From positions 68,319 through 132,318 of the forward strand of contig CAZRBG010000008.1 of the NCBI GenBank assembly GCA_964598225.1: 64,000 nt of DNA. Direction: 5' to 3'. The notes beneath the pieces were generated by a model, which had not been told where the DNA came from, did not search any database, and saw only the letters and a list, made by a program, of their open reading frames with translations. Source of the DNA: SG8-4 sp964598225. GTDB lineage: Bacteria; Planctomycetota; Phycisphaerae; Sedimentisphaerales; Anaerobacaceae. Both the position numbers and the translations under genes were made by a program. Below are positions 1-8,667 of this stretch, in pieces (position 1 is the stretch's first letter; each line of letters begins with the position of its first letter).

Positions 1-753
1 GTTCGTGCTTGCCAGGATCAGCTTGGCCAGAAGTTTCTCCGGTTTCTGAGTCGGGTGGTCTGTGTTCTCGGGCATCGACCAGAATGGAACCGTGATGTCG
101 TTCCAAAGATTTGAGGGGTGTGTGAGCCGAAATCTGCCTGCGGAAGTATCATCCCAACCTCTTGGCGAGCCGTTGCCGTCGGTGTACGGGGCCAGGATTT
201 TGCGTTTCAGTTTTACGTCTTCGACGTTAAAGGTATATTCGTCTGAGACGGTGGCGAACCAGATGTCCTCAGAGGAATTCTTCCAGTTTGCTTTGGCCCC
301 TCTGCCTTTTTCTCTCTCCCATGTTATCCGATTTCTCACCTTGAACAATTTATCCAGGGCCGGATGCACGGCCGTTGACGAATACCATTCGGAACACACA
401 TATACAGATGCGGTATCTTTGAGTTTCGGCAGTAACCTGAGAAGAAGGCTCTCAAACCATTCGCCGTATTCCGCTATACTTCTTTTTGTGAAGTCGGTCG
501 ACTCGAAAGTTTTGGTGAGGTTATAGGGAGGATCGAGAATCAATAGATCGGCAAAACCATCAGGCAACAGGGAGATGACTTCGAAAACGTCTCTGTTTAC
601 CAACTTGTCGGTTAGTGCTTTTTTCGGCACCGACATGTTGAGGTTCATTAAACTGTCGCGATAACGTTCTTCTTCCTCTGGGGTGAGGGTTATCGTTCGG
701 TTTCTATTTCCTCGAGCTTTGTTCACTCCATCGGTCCTGCCTTCATGCCGCAT
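1..753 (-). CDS. Site-specific DNA methyltransferase, beta-type (partial, 3' end off window)
   Basis: This frame is open from an ATG at 753 to the left edge (251 codons seen, no stop). The product is an N6-adenine or N4-cytosine DNA methyltransferase. The catalytic motif DPPYNL lies at about residues 74-79 and a TDHPTQKPEKLL motif (start of the AdoMet-binding part) at about 232-243. The catalytic motif therefore comes before the AdoMet part, which is the beta-group order; the FxGxG motif should follow outside the window. The start is 15 bases after the clpX stop, so the two genes are probably co-transcribed. No good ribosome binding site precedes 753; ATGs at codons 36 and 40 are alternatives. 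No restriction endonuclease is visible, so it may be solitary or its partner may lie to the left. The family is clear, the target base is not. Confidence 0.88.
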   Translation of the reverse strand, partial: MRHEGRTDGVNKARGNRNRTITLTPEEEERYRDSLMNLNMSVPKKALTDKLVNRDVFEVISLLPDGFADLLILDPPYNLTKTFESTDFTKRSIAEYGEWFESLLLRLLPKLKDTASVYVCSEWYSSTAVHPALDKLFKVRNRITWEREKGRGAKANWKNSSEDIWFATVSDEYTFNVEDVKLKRKILAPYTDGNGSPRGWDDTSAGRFRLTHPSNLWNDITVPFWSMPENTDHPTQKPEKLLAKLILASTN

Positions 754-768
754 TCAGGGTATTCGGGC

Positions 769-2040
769 TCAAGCCGACTCCTTTCTGGCGTTCTGTTTGG
801 CTGTGTGCAGGTCGGCCTTGCGCTCGACGATGTCGCGTGTGATCACGTACTTCGCGGGTTTGGATTCTTCCGGCAATTGATACATCAAATCAATCATCAG
901 CTCCTCTGTGATAGATCGCAGCGCTCTGGCGCCGGTATCGCGCTTGAGAGCTTTCTCCGCCAGTGCGTGCAGAGCGTCATCGCTAAATTCGAGATCGGCT
1001 TCTTCCATCTCGAAGAACCTCTGGTACTGCTTGCAAAGTGCATTCTTCGGTTGTGTCAGGATCTCTATCAGTGCATCCTCGTCGAGAGGGCTGAGCGTTG
1101 TGATTACCGGAAGTCTGCCGACCATTTCGGGAATCATGCCGTACTCGATGATGTCCTCGGGGATTACTTCTTTGAGCATATCGGTATACTCGGCTTTTTC
1201 GTCCTTCTTGCCGACCAGTTCCGAGTCGAATCCGATCATCTTCTTGCCGAGTCGTTTCTTGATGATATTATCCAGTCCCACAAAGGTGCCGCCGCATATA
1301 AAGAGTATTTGCGACGTATCGATCTGTATATAGGATTGTTCCGGGTGCTTTCTTCCTCCCTGAGGGGGGATATTGGCGGTAGTGCCTTCGAGCATTTTCA
1401 ACAGGGCCTGCTGGACGCCTTCGCCGGAGACATCTCGCGTGATCGAGACGTTTTGAGAGGTCTTGCCGACTTTGTCAATCTCGTCGACGTACACAATTCC
1501 ACGTTGGGCGGCTTCGATATCGTAATCGGCGGATTGCAAAAGACGCAGGAGGAAATTCTCGACGTCTTCGCCGACGTATCCGGCTTCGGTTACCGTTGTG
1601 GCGTCGCAAATTGCGAACGGCACCCGCAACTCGCGTGCGAGAGTGCGGGCCAGCAACGTCTTGCCTGAGCCGGTCGGGCCGATCAGGAGCACATTGGATT
1701 TGTCTATCTCAACATCGCTGTCGCTGCTGTCGCTGTGGAGCAGTCGTTTGTAGTGATTGTGTACCGCGACCGATAGATATTTCTTGGCGTGTTCCTGTCC
1801 GATCACATACTGGTCCAGATACTCCTTTATCTCTTTCGGCCTTGGCATTCCATCGAGACCGATCCCGCTTTGTCCGGAACGCTTGCGATCCTGCCGTATT
1901 ATGTTATGGCACAGCTCGATGCATTCGGGACAGATAAAGACCTTATTCGGCCCCTCGATCAGCGTGTCGGCCTGGCTCGCCGATTTGCCGCAAAAACTGC
2001 AAATTGCCTTCGGCTTTCTCGTGCTTGTCTTTTTACCCAT
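769..2040 (-). CDS. clpX: ATP-dependent Clp protease ATP-binding subunit ClpX
   Basis: AAA+ unfoldase that recognises tagged substrates and feeds them to ClpP in the cytoplasm. It has an N-terminal C4 zinc-binding domain (CSFC at residues 14-17, CPEC further on), Walker A GPTGSGKT, pore loop [10 protein letters not shown], Walker B VYVDEIDK and sensor-2 region [10 protein letters not shown]. From the ATG at 2040 it is 423 aa, the usual family length; the frame extends 42 codons further upstream but that part has no ClpX similarity. No clpP or tig lies upstream in the window, so the usual tig-clpP-clpX order is absent; clpX instead leads a short unit with the DNA methyltransferase. Confidence 0.97.
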   Translation of the reverse strand: MGKKTSTRKPKAICSFCGKSASQADTLIEGPNKVFICPECIELCHNIIRQDRKRSGQSGIGLDGMPRPKEIKEYLDQYVIGQEHAKKYLSVAVHNHYKRLLHSDSSDSDVEIDKSNVLLIGPTGSGKTLLARTLARELRVPFAICDATTVTEAGYVGEDVENFLLRLLQSADYDIEAAQRGIVYVDEIDKVGKTSQNVSITRDVSGEGVQQALLKMLEGTTANIPPQGGRKHPEQSYIQIDTSQILFICGGTFVGLDNIIKKRLGKKMIGFDSELVGKKDEKAEYTDMLKEVIPEDIIEYGMIPEMVGRLPVITTLSPLDEDALIEILTQPKNALCKQYQRFFEMEEADLEFSDDALHALAEKALKRDTGARALRSITEELMIDLMYQLPEESKPAKYVITRDIVERKADLHTAKQNARKESA

Positions 2041-2212
2041 CTTCGATCTTTCGTCATTAAAATAAATAACAGCCCTTGAGGGCTTTGTTTCAAAATAACC
2101 GGCATCAACTACTCCGCGGCCGGAATCACAATTATAACCATTTACACGAACGGTATAAAGGGGCAATTTGAAAACATTTGGCGAAAGAGATAAGATACGA
2201 GAATATGGTTTT

Positions 2213-3811
2213 TTACTTGTTTTTGCTGTGCGCCAGCCGGCTTTTTCTGAGCGAGAATTCCCGGATGATTTCGTTATCGATACTAACTATGCGGTACGTG
2301 ACGCGCGGATCGGGTATGGTGGTATCGAAAGTCAACAAGCCGAATGAGCATTTCTTGTTGTAGCCGAACAGGGAATCGGGAATTATCCTGTGCGTGTGGA
2401 TATTGGTCAGCCGCGAACTTTCGAACTCGTACAGATCGTATCCATTCTCCCGCTCTATTCTCCATGCATCCGAACGATGTCGATCGGCTGAAATCAAAAT
2501 CACGCCGTCGACTTTGTTTTCCTCCAGGAAAGAAAAGATTTCTTCTCGCTCTGATTTGTAACCCTGCCAGGGATCCCGACTGCCGGGTTTGGCGCCGAAG
2601 GCCCAGGGAACCGGCGAAGCTATAACTTTGAACGTCGCATCAGAGTCCTTTATCTTATCGAACAGCCATTTCTTCTGGAAATCGCCAAGCATTGACGGAT
2701 TTTCCCGCCTGGGTTTATCGCGATAATAGCGGCCGTCGAGCATGAAGAAATCAACGTCGCCGATCGAGAAATCGAACCAGCACCCGGGATGTGATTCTCC
2801 GCCGCCGTAATAGGGGTTGTTCCAATTATTCTTGAACGTGCGCCAAACCGGTATTTTCCATTCGGGCTTATAAATCTCCGGGCCTCCTCCGGCGTCGTTA
2901 GTGGTGAAGTCGTGATCGTCCCAGATGGCGTAGATCGCCGTGGAAGCTACGAAGTTCCGAAATTCGGGGCGTGACTGGCGTCTGTAATAGCAATACTTCT
3001 GAACGGCGGGTCTCGTAGGATTGTCGATGTAAACGTTATCGCCGAGAAAAAGGAATGCAGGCAGATTATGTGAGGCGATAGTTTTCCACATTCTTTCGTG
3101 CTGCGGCGTATATCCGGCGCCGCCGCCAAAGCCAATCCGAAATTTTGCCGCTTTATCCGGGACAGGAAATGTCTTAAATTGCCCGACTGCGGGTTTTTTG
3201 TCGCCTTCTATCCAGACTTCGTATTGATACGGAGTATTGGGCTTCAATCCTGTGACTGTCAGAATAGCCGTAAAATCTCTGCCGCTGTCCGTTTTTTCTC
3301 TTGTGCTCTTACGAAGACTATCTCCGGAACCTGTACTTTCGACTCTGACTTTAACGAAAGTCTCACTTGCCGTGCGGACCCAGAACTTCGCGCTGCTTTC
3401 GGTGACACAACCGACCATCGGGCCATGTAGTAATTCCACGGCGTGTTTTTCAGACAGGATTTTGAACTCCGGGCTATCGGTGAGAGGTTTAAGCAAATCT
3501 CTCGGCCCGGCGAGAAAACGACCGAATGGAAGGCCGCCGTCAATTGCCTGCCGGGCGTAATTGATTGCCTTGGGAATGTCCTGCTTCTGTGTATATGCCA
3601 CTGCCAGGCCGTAAAATGATTCGAGGTCGTCGGGATGTTCTTTCAAATAAGCCTCGAAGTGCTCTATTGCCGCAGCGACTTTACCGTCGACGATTCGGGA
3701 TATTGCATCTCTGTTCTGCTTCTTGTACTGCCTGGCCGAACTTGTCGCCGGTATGAGCGTCACTACTACAATGGCGCAGAAAAGAGAAATTTTTCCTCGG
3801 CTAATCATCAT
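2213..3811 (-). CDS. PhoD-like metallophosphatase with N-terminal TPR segment, secreted
   Basis: 532 aa. Residues 1-25 form a signal peptide ending near TSSA. Residues about 35-90 look like TPR-type helices ([20 protein letters not shown]). A PhoD_N fibronectin-like domain follows ([20 protein letters not shown] to KTFPVP), then a metallophosphatase domain with metal-binding motifs [21 protein letters not shown] and [11 protein letters not shown]. The family hydrolyses phosphodiesters or phosphomonoesters outside the cytoplasm; the substrate here is unknown. It starts 12 bases after korC on the same strand, so it may be read from the kor operon although the functions look unrelated. The open frame continues upstream through korC in another reading frame; the ATG at 3811 with signal peptide is chosen. 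Confidence 0.87.
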   Translation of the reverse strand: MMISRGKISLFCAIVVVTLIPATSSARQYKKQNRDAISRIVDGKVAAAIEHFEAYLKEHPDDLESFYGLAVAYTQKQDIPKAINYARQAIDGGLPFGRFLAGPRDLLKPLTDSPEFKILSEKHAVELLHGPMVGCVTESSAKFWVRTASETFVKVRVESTGSGDSLRKSTREKTDSGRDFTAILTVTGLKPNTPYQYEVWIEGDKKPAVGQFKTFPVPDKAAKFRIGFGGGAGYTPQHERMWKTIASHNLPAFLFLGDNVYIDNPTRPAVQKYCYYRRQSRPEFRNFVASTAIYAIWDDHDFTTNDAGGGPEIYKPEWKIPVWRTFKNNWNNPYYGGGESHPGCWFDFSIGDVDFFMLDGRYYRDKPRRENPSMLGDFQKKWLFDKIKDSDATFKVIASPVPWAFGAKPGSRDPWQGYKSEREEIFSFLEENKVDGVILISADRHRSDAWRIERENGYDLYEFESSRLTNIHTHRIIPDSLFGYNKKCSFGLLTFDTTIPDPRVTYRIVSIDNEIIREFSLRKSRLAHSKNK

Positions 3812-3822
3812 ATCTTTCTTTC

Positions 3823-4392
3823 TCAAACGTGACAGCAACGCCGGGCGAACTCGCCGCCCCTTCGCAAAGCTTCGGTGTTGACCGGCAGCAGTTTGTGGTA
3901 TCTCTTGGCGATCGTATCGGGCAGAGCGCGGGCCGCGTCTTGCGGGCTCAGGTGTCCGCGTTTTTGCAGATACGCCCCGATAGCTACCATATTTGCGCTT
4001 CTCCGGCTGCCCAGTTCGACTGCGATTTCGTCTGCCGGTACTGCTACCATTTCGATCGAGCCATTCAAATTCGGTTCGGCGTCGATCAGGGAACTGTTCA
4101 TTATCAGCAGTCCGCCGTCCTTGAGCCGCGGGCCAAACTTGCTCAGTGATGCTTTGTTCATCACAATCAAGGAATCCGGCCTGCTGACTACAGGACAAGC
4201 GATTTCCCGATCGGCGATAACTACCATACAATTAGCCGTGCCGCCGCGGACCTCAGCTCCGTATGAAGGCATATAGGTCACTTCCCTGCCGGCGCGCATG
4301 GCCGTTTGAGCCAGCAGTTTGCCGGACAGCATTATTCCCTGTCCGCCGAAGCCGGCGATAACGATCTGCTCGTAAAAGTTGTTTCCGATCAT
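3823..4392 (-). CDS. korC: 2-oxoacid:ferredoxin oxidoreductase, gamma subunit
   Basis: 189 aa. Gamma subunit of a four-subunit thiamine-diphosphate 2-oxoacid:ferredoxin oxidoreductase. The N-terminal nucleotide-like motif IAGFGGQGIMLSGKLLAQ and the PSYGAEVRGGTANC motif are typical of the family. The ATG at 4392 has AAGGG seven bases upstream inside the end of korB; a TTG at 4398 overlapping the korB stop is the alternative. It is the last kor gene, tightly linked to korB, and is followed by a PhoD-like phosphatase. The 2-oxoglutarate assignment rests on operon type; 2-oxoisovalerate is possible. Confidence 0.92.
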   Translation of the reverse strand: MIGNNFYEQIVIAGFGGQGIMLSGKLLAQTAMRAGREVTYMPSYGAEVRGGTANCMVVIADREIACPVVSRPDSLIVMNKASLSKFGPRLKDGGLLIMNSSLIDAEPNLNGSIEMVAVPADEIAVELGSRRSANMVAIGAYLQKRGHLSPQDAARALPDTIAKRYHKLLPVNTEALRRGGEFARRCCHV

Positions 4393-4394
4393 TG

Positions 4395-5129
4395 TCAACC
4401 CTTCAATCGCCCCAGGGGGAAGGCTTTAGTCATCTCATTTTCTATCCATTCCATCGCCTTCGCCGGCGGCATTCGCCAGTAGGTAGGACAAGGCGAGAGA
4501 ATTTCAACAAGCGACATTCCTTCAGCGCCATCGACCTGCAGCTCGAAAGCGTGCATCAGAGCTTTCTTCGATCTGCGGACGTGGGCGGGGTTGTGCAGTG
4601 AGCATCGCTCGATATAGATGGTTCCCGGCAATGTGGCCAACAGCTCGGAGACCTGAAGCGGATAGCCCTGTTCGGCGCCGTGCCGGCCCTCCGGTGTCGT
4701 CGCCGTAATCTGGTCGATCATCGTAGTCGGCGCCATTTGTCCGCCGGTCATACCGTAAACGGCGTTGTTAATGAATACCACTGTGATTTGCTCGCCTCGA
4801 TGCCCGGCGTGTAAGATTTCGGCAGCACCGATGCTTGCGAGGTCGCCGTCGCCCTGGTAGGAGAAGATTATCTTGTCGGGATTGGTCCGTTTCATCCCGG
4901 TCGCCACCGCCGGCGGCCTGCCGTGAGCGACTTCGACCATGTCTACATCCAGATAATCATACGCGAGAACCGCGCAGCCCACTGGCGCTATCCCAATCGT
5001 TCGCTCTCGGATGTCGAGTTCATCGATTACCTCGGCAACGAGGCGATGAGCGATTCCGTGCCCGCACCCGGGACAGTAATGCGTTGTACAATCCTTCAGT
5101 GTGGGCGTTCTCTTGAATATTGTTTTCAT
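4395..5129 (-). CDS. korB: 2-oxoacid:ferredoxin oxidoreductase, beta (TPP-binding) subunit
   Basis: 244 aa. The thiamine-diphosphate-binding subunit that decarboxylates the 2-oxoacid and passes electrons to ferredoxin, forming acyl-CoA. CPGCGHG at residues 19-25 and the TPP/Mg motif GDGDLASIGAAEILHAGHRG followed by NNAVYGMTGGQ are diagnostic. Its start codon overlaps the korA stop (ATGA), which suggests translational coupling. Length matches the short, non-fused beta subunits of KorAB-type enzymes. An oxygen-sensitive ferredoxin-linked enzyme fits an anaerobe with a reductive or incomplete TCA cycle (inference). Confidence 0.94.
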   Translation of the reverse strand: MKTIFKRTPTLKDCTTHYCPGCGHGIAHRLVAEVIDELDIRERTIGIAPVGCAVLAYDYLDVDMVEVAHGRPPAVATGMKRTNPDKIIFSYQGDGDLASIGAAEILHAGHRGEQITVVFINNAVYGMTGGQMAPTTMIDQITATTPEGRHGAEQGYPLQVSELLATLPGTIYIERCSLHNPAHVRRSKKALMHAFELQVDGAEGMSLVEILSPCPTYWRMPPAKAMEWIENEMTKAFPLGRLKG

Positions 5130-6196
5130 ATCGGAGTCTTTGCCCCCAGTGTCAATTGCTTGATTACTCCAAGGATTTCATCGACAGTCGGCACGCCGCC
5201 GCCGGGCCTGCCGTGAAAGACCACCGGTGCTTTTCCCGCCACGGCCAGCTTCACATCCTCGATCATCTGGCCGTTGCTCATTTCCACAGTCAGGAAGAGG
5301 CGAAATTCATCTGCGGCTTTGTTGATTTCCTCCGTCGGGAAGGGCCAGAGTGTGACAGGTCTTATCCAGCCGACTTTGATTCCTTCCTCCCGCGCCCTGG
5401 TTACCGCGCCGCGCACAATCCTCGCAGCTACACCATAAGCAACTACCACTATCTCGGCATCATCCACCTCGTATTGCTCGCAAATCACCTCGTCCCTCTG
5501 TATCTGCTCGTAGCGAGCTTGCAGCTTGTTGTTGTGTGCTTCCAGGGCGCCTTCCTTTAGCCAGAGCGAGCGGACGATGTTTTGCTCTCTGTCTTTCGCG
5601 CCGGTCAGTGACCAGTCCTTGGCGGGCAACTCCCGGCCCGTTTTCCTTTCCAATACCACCGGCTCCATCATCTGGCCAAGGATGCCGTCAGCCAGGACCA
5701 TCACCGGCATTAGATACTGATCGGCCAGATCGAATGCCAATATCATACAATCGACCAGCTCCTGTACGCTCGACGGCCCAAACGTGATTGTCCGGTAGTC
5801 GCCGTGCCCGCCGCCGCGAGTGGCCTGGAAATAGTCGGCCTGAGAAGGTGCAATGTTGCCAAGGCCCGGCCCGCCTCGCATAACGTTGACGATCACGGAC
5901 GGAAGCTCGGCGCCGGCAAGATAGCTTATCCCCTCCTGCATCAGGCTGATGCCGGGGCTGGATGAGCTTGTCATGGCTCGCTTGCCCGTTGCCGAAGCGC
6001 CGAAGACCATGCTTATCGCGGCAAGCTCGCTCTCGCTCTGCACGAAGACTCTGCCTTCCTCGGCCATTCTCCGGGCCATATAGGCGGGAACTTCGTTCTG
6101 AGGCGTAATCGGGTAGCCAAAATAAGCATCGCACCCGGCAATAATCGCCGCTTCCGCCAGCGCCTCATTGCCACACATTAGTGTCCTCTGATTCAT
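5126..6196 (-). CDS. korA: 2-oxoacid:ferredoxin oxidoreductase, alpha subunit
   Basis: 356 aa from the ATG at 6196. Alpha subunit carrying the pyrimidine-binding and transketolase C-terminal-like domains. Motifs GNEALAEAAIIAGCDAYFGY, PITPQNEV, TSSSSPGISLMQEG and MRGGPGLGNIAPSQAD are family hallmarks; there is no N-terminal gamma fusion. The start ATG overlaps the stop of the HEPN gene (TAATG) and has no ribosome binding site at normal spacing, so korA translation is probably coupled to the HEPN gene. A TTG at 6214 is an alternative start inside the HEPN gene. Separation from its ferredoxin gene by a toxin-antitoxin-like pair is unusual. Confidence 0.94.
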   Translation of the reverse strand: MNQRTLMCGNEALAEAAIIAGCDAYFGYPITPQNEVPAYMARRMAEEGRVFVQSESELAAISMVFGASATGKRAMTSSSSPGISLMQEGISYLAGAELPSVIVNVMRGGPGLGNIAPSQADYFQATRGGGHGDYRTITFGPSSVQELVDCMILAFDLADQYLMPVMVLADGILGQMMEPVVLERKTGRELPAKDWSLTGAKDREQNIVRSLWLKEGALEAHNNKLQARYEQIQRDEVICEQYEVDDAEIVVVAYGVAARIVRGAVTRAREEGIKVGWIRPVTLWPFPTEEINKAADEFRLFLTVEMSNGQMIEDVKLAVAGKAPVVFHGRPGGGVPTVDEILGVIKQLTLGAKTPI

Positions 6197-6585
6197 TACA
6201 ATGCCTGTATCCAATCCTTAAGATAATGCTTCAAAACATCGACAAAGTTTCGAGCCGTTTCCAAGAGGTCCTTTGCTATTGACTCAGAAACAGTAAAGCC
6301 TATGCCGTAATCACCCATAAGCCTCAGGTCATAAGCGTCATTAAGCGCCCTGCCTAAACTTTTATCAAAAATCTTCGTCTTGACTAAGTATTGCCCAAAC
6401 AAATTGATCACACCTTTGTGGGATGATGCGCTCAAATCTTTTGTCAAAAGGGCGGCTTCAGCCATGAAGAACATTGCGTAATAACACCTTGAAACACAAG
6501 AATCATAGTCCTCAATTTTTAATGCCTGTTCGGCTGTGGTCAGAAATTTTTCAGCTTTTTCAATGAGGTCCCGTATTTCTTTCAC
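6196..6585 (-). CDS. HEPN domain protein (UPF0332-like), putative toxin partner
   Basis: 129 aa, all helical. It resembles the UPF0332 branch of the HEPN family: SRCYYAMFFMAEAALL at about residues 32-47, SSHKGVINLFG near 54-64 and LRLMGDYGIG near 87-96. Classical HEPN RNases have R-x4-6-H; here R88 is followed by Tyr93 with no His, so RNase activity is uncertain. The start is GTG, overlapping the stop of the upstream MNT gene by 4 bases (GTGA), and its stop overlaps the korA start. HEPN proteins next to minimal nucleotidyltransferases usually form toxin-antitoxin pairs. An alternative is a metabolic or signalling role tied to the oxidoreductase. Confidence 0.85.
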   Translation of the reverse strand: MKEIRDLIEKAEKFLTTAEQALKIEDYDSCVSRCYYAMFFMAEAALLTKDLSASSHKGVINLFGQYLVKTKIFDKSLGRALNDAYDLRLMGDYGIGFTVSESIAKDLLETARNFVDVLKHYLKDWIQAL

Positions 6586-6902
6586 GCCACCAATCCTTCT
6601 TTCCTCACATTCAACATAAATGGAGAATTATAGCTTTCAAATATGCGTTCGGGAATGGCAATAACCGATACGAGTTCCCCCTCATCAACCACAAAATCAT
6701 ACAAAAGATCGCTCAGGCTTTCTCTGACCTCAAAGGGATACAAAGAGTCATCAACCAGAATAAGTACGTCAACATCTGAATCTCTCCCGGCATCACCTCT
6801 AACACGAGAGCCATACAGAATGACTTTCTTGATTTTGTCTCCATACACCTTTTCCAGATGGATTTTTATTCGATTTATCAATGATCTTACTTTTTTGTCC
6901 AT
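6582..6902 (-). CDS. Minimal nucleotidyltransferase (MNT), putative antitoxin partner
   Basis: 106 aa. The nucleotidyltransferase signature GSRVRGDAGRDSDVDVLIL (about residues 31-49, G-S then D-x-D metal ligands) identifies a Pol-beta-fold minimal nucleotidyltransferase. Such proteins are paired with HEPN proteins; in studied pairs the MNT adds AMP to the HEPN toxin and silences it. It overlaps the HEPN gene by 4 bases and begins 86 bases after the ferredoxin gene on the same strand. The start at 6902 is preceded by AAGAAAG. It may be a selfish insertion into the kor operon or a functional regulator of it; the sequence does not decide. Confidence 0.87.
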   Translation of the reverse strand: MDKKVRSLINRIKIHLEKVYGDKIKKVILYGSRVRGDAGRDSDVDVLILVDDSLYPFEVRESLSDLLYDFVVDEGELVSVIAIPERIFESYNSPFMLNVRKEGLVA

Positions 6903-6988
6903 CTTTCTTATTTTCTGACAAGCGAGATGAATATGACCTCATGAGATTCTTAACATTGCAACTTCCAACTCAGGTTACGATTTTGTAA

Positions 6989-7267
6989 TCATACTTTTTC
7001 CTTAATCGGAGAACTCTGTTTCTTGGCGTGCTGCCCGTCATTTTCTACTATAGCTGTAGGTTTATCGCGGCAGACCTCGATGACGGCATCCGGACACATT
7101 AGTGCGCAGGCGGCGCAGCCGTTGCATTTGCTGTTGTCCGTTTCGGCCGGGAAGTAGCCGTTTTTGTTGGACTTCTTGGAGATTGCCATTATCTGCTTCG
7201 GGCATACGGCAACGCAAAGACCGCAGCCTTTGCATCTTTCGGAGTCTATAAATATTTTACCAGCCAT
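6989..7267 (-). CDS. korD: 2x[4Fe-4S] ferredoxin subunit of the 2-oxoacid oxidoreductase
   Basis: 92 aa. Two 4Fe-4S motifs are visible: CKGCGLCVAVCPK near residues 13-25 and CNGCAACALMCPD near 48-60. It is the electron-transferring delta subunit of KorDABC-type enzymes and is normally directly upstream of korA. Here it is the first gene, but the MNT/HEPN pair intervenes before korA. The C-terminal 30 residues after the second cluster are polar and not conserved. Any promoter should lie in 7268-7480, where I see no convincing -35/-10 pair. Confidence 0.92.
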   Translation of the reverse strand: MAGKIFIDSERCKGCGLCVAVCPKQIMAISKKSNKNGYFPAETDNSKCNGCAACALMCPDAVIEVCRDKPTAIVENDGQHAKKQSSPIKEKV

Positions 7268-7479
7268 TATTTCTTATCGCCTGTATGTGTCTTATCTCGT
7301 ATCAAATATAATTTGCGTTGCCCAAAAAAGTAAAAAAGCCTCACGCATAAATGTTATTTTAGCACGGCTTTGAATAACTGCAAACTTAAAAAGGGGCAAA
7401 TTGTGGCAAGCACGTATGACGGCCTTTTCATAAATTCGGCAACTCAAATTCGCGACAACCTTTCTGTTAAAGGACTTGT
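7268..7479. other. Intergenic, upstream of the kor operon
   Basis: About 210 AT-richer bases between nagA (which ends at 7480) and korD. A 63-codon frame on the minus strand (7292-7483) has no recognisable features and is not accepted as a gene. The kor promoter is expected here by position only. Confidence 0.4.
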
Positions 7480-8493
7480 TCATTTCTTTTGAGAAAAAGA
7501 CTTGGTTTCCTCATCGAAACTGAGATTTCCGGCCTCCGTCACATCATCCGGTCCGAGGCCTATCAGCCTGAGCGGATTGTAGAAGCCCATTTCAGCAAGC
7601 TCATCACTGCCGACTACGTCGAGACTTGCCAGGTAGTTCATACACCCAATCATAGTCGATGAAGAACCGGCCAGGTATCCTGTCCTGGGGTCGTATAGAC
7701 GGCCGTTTTCATCCAACACTATTTTCTCGCCGAGAAAATAGTAAGTGCCCGGCCCCAGCCCGGAAAGCGACGAGGCATCGCTTACGACTATACAACGTTC
7801 GACGCCTTTTGCCCGAATGATCGTTTTCAGCACCGCCGGCGGAAGATGATGGCCGTCCGGTATTATCATAGCTGCAAGATCGTCGTTGGCCAGCCCGGCC
7901 CAAACCGGATTTTCGTGCCGATTGAGCATTGCCGGCACGCCATTACCCAAATGAGTCAGCGCAGTCGCACCGGCCTCAACGAGCCTGCACAGGTCTTCGT
8001 CGGTCGCCATCTGGTGTCCCAGAGAGACTGTAATTCCGCGATCCTTCGCATGACGTGCCAGTTCATCGGCGCTGTCCAATTCCGCTGAAATAGTTAGAAT
8101 CTTGACTTTATCTTTTGCCCAATCGATGACCCTGTTAAGATAGTTCACATCCGGTTTTCTGGTCCATTCGGGTTTGTGTGCTCCTCTCGCTCCGGCTTGC
8201 GATGAGATAAAAGGTCCCTCGATATGAACACCCAACAGGCGGCCTTGAAACTCCCTGGTTTCCATCACAGCCGCCATTATAGGCAAGTTGTGCTCGTACA
8301 CCTCAGGCGGAGATGTGATTATTGTCGGCAAGAATGCCGTGGTTCCAGCCTCGAGGACTCCGCGACAGGCGCGGGTAAAATCCTCCCGCGTCAGGCTTAT
8401 ATCCGAGAAGTTGACCCCTCGATATCCGTTGACCTGCAGGTCAACCAAACTCCACGTTTTTGTTCCGTAAAAGGTGTTTTCTGTTTTGCTCAT
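7480..8493 (-). CDS. nagA: N-acetylglucosamine-6-phosphate deacetylase
   Basis: 337 aa. Amidohydrolase that removes acetate from GlcNAc-6-phosphate in amino-sugar recycling. Recognisable elements are LVDLQVNGYRGVNFSD near the N-terminus, GVHIEGPFIS with the metal-binding Glu, the SLGHQMA and THLGNG histidine motifs, IIPDGHHLPP, and VVSDASSLSGLGPGTY with the catalytic Asp. It is shorter than the usual 380 aa, mainly because the N-terminal beta-sandwich strands are missing. The ATG at 8493 is chosen; the frame can extend to 8556. It is divergent from a GHMP sugar kinase, suggesting shared control of a sugar-processing region. No nagB or nagE is present in the window. Confidence 0.85.
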   Translation of the reverse strand: MSKTENTFYGTKTWSLVDLQVNGYRGVNFSDISLTREDFTRACRGVLEAGTTAFLPTIITSPPEVYEHNLPIMAAVMETREFQGRLLGVHIEGPFISSQAGARGAHKPEWTRKPDVNYLNRVIDWAKDKVKILTISAELDSADELARHAKDRGITVSLGHQMATDEDLCRLVEAGATALTHLGNGVPAMLNRHENPVWAGLANDDLAAMIIPDGHHLPPAVLKTIIRAKGVERCIVVSDASSLSGLGPGTYYFLGEKIVLDENGRLYDPRTGYLAGSSSTMIGCMNYLASLDVVGSDELAEMGFYNPLRLIGLGPDDVTEAGNLSFDEETKSFSQKK

Positions 8494-8667
8494 TTCATTG
8501 CTTATGTCTTGACCGCAATCTTTTATATATGGTATTGGGGCATTTGTCAAACACACTGTGCCGGCACTCAGATCCGGGTTGGAGATTTTTCTTGCGTGTT
8601 TGTCTCCGGATTTCTATGATTTGCCACTGCTTCATCTGATGTGGAACATCTTGAGGTATAAGAGCTT
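8494..8667. promoter_or_regulatory. Divergent intergenic region between nagA and the GHMP kinase
   Basis: About 170 bases separate the two divergent start codons, so both promoters must lie here. I see no clear operator palindrome or consensus -35/-10 pair; the call rests on gene orientation. Confidence 0.4.

Noticed and set aside
62..526. 154-aa plus-strand frame at the left edge
   Set aside because: It is the antisense shadow of the DNA methyltransferase, whose minus-strand frame has DPPY and PTQKP motifs.
745..1668. 307-aa plus-strand frame
   Set aside because: Antisense to clpX; composition is not protein-like and clpX is certain.
7292..7483. 63-aa minus-strand frame between nagA and korD
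   Set aside because: No recognisable motif, no ribosome binding site and AT-rich intergenic composition.
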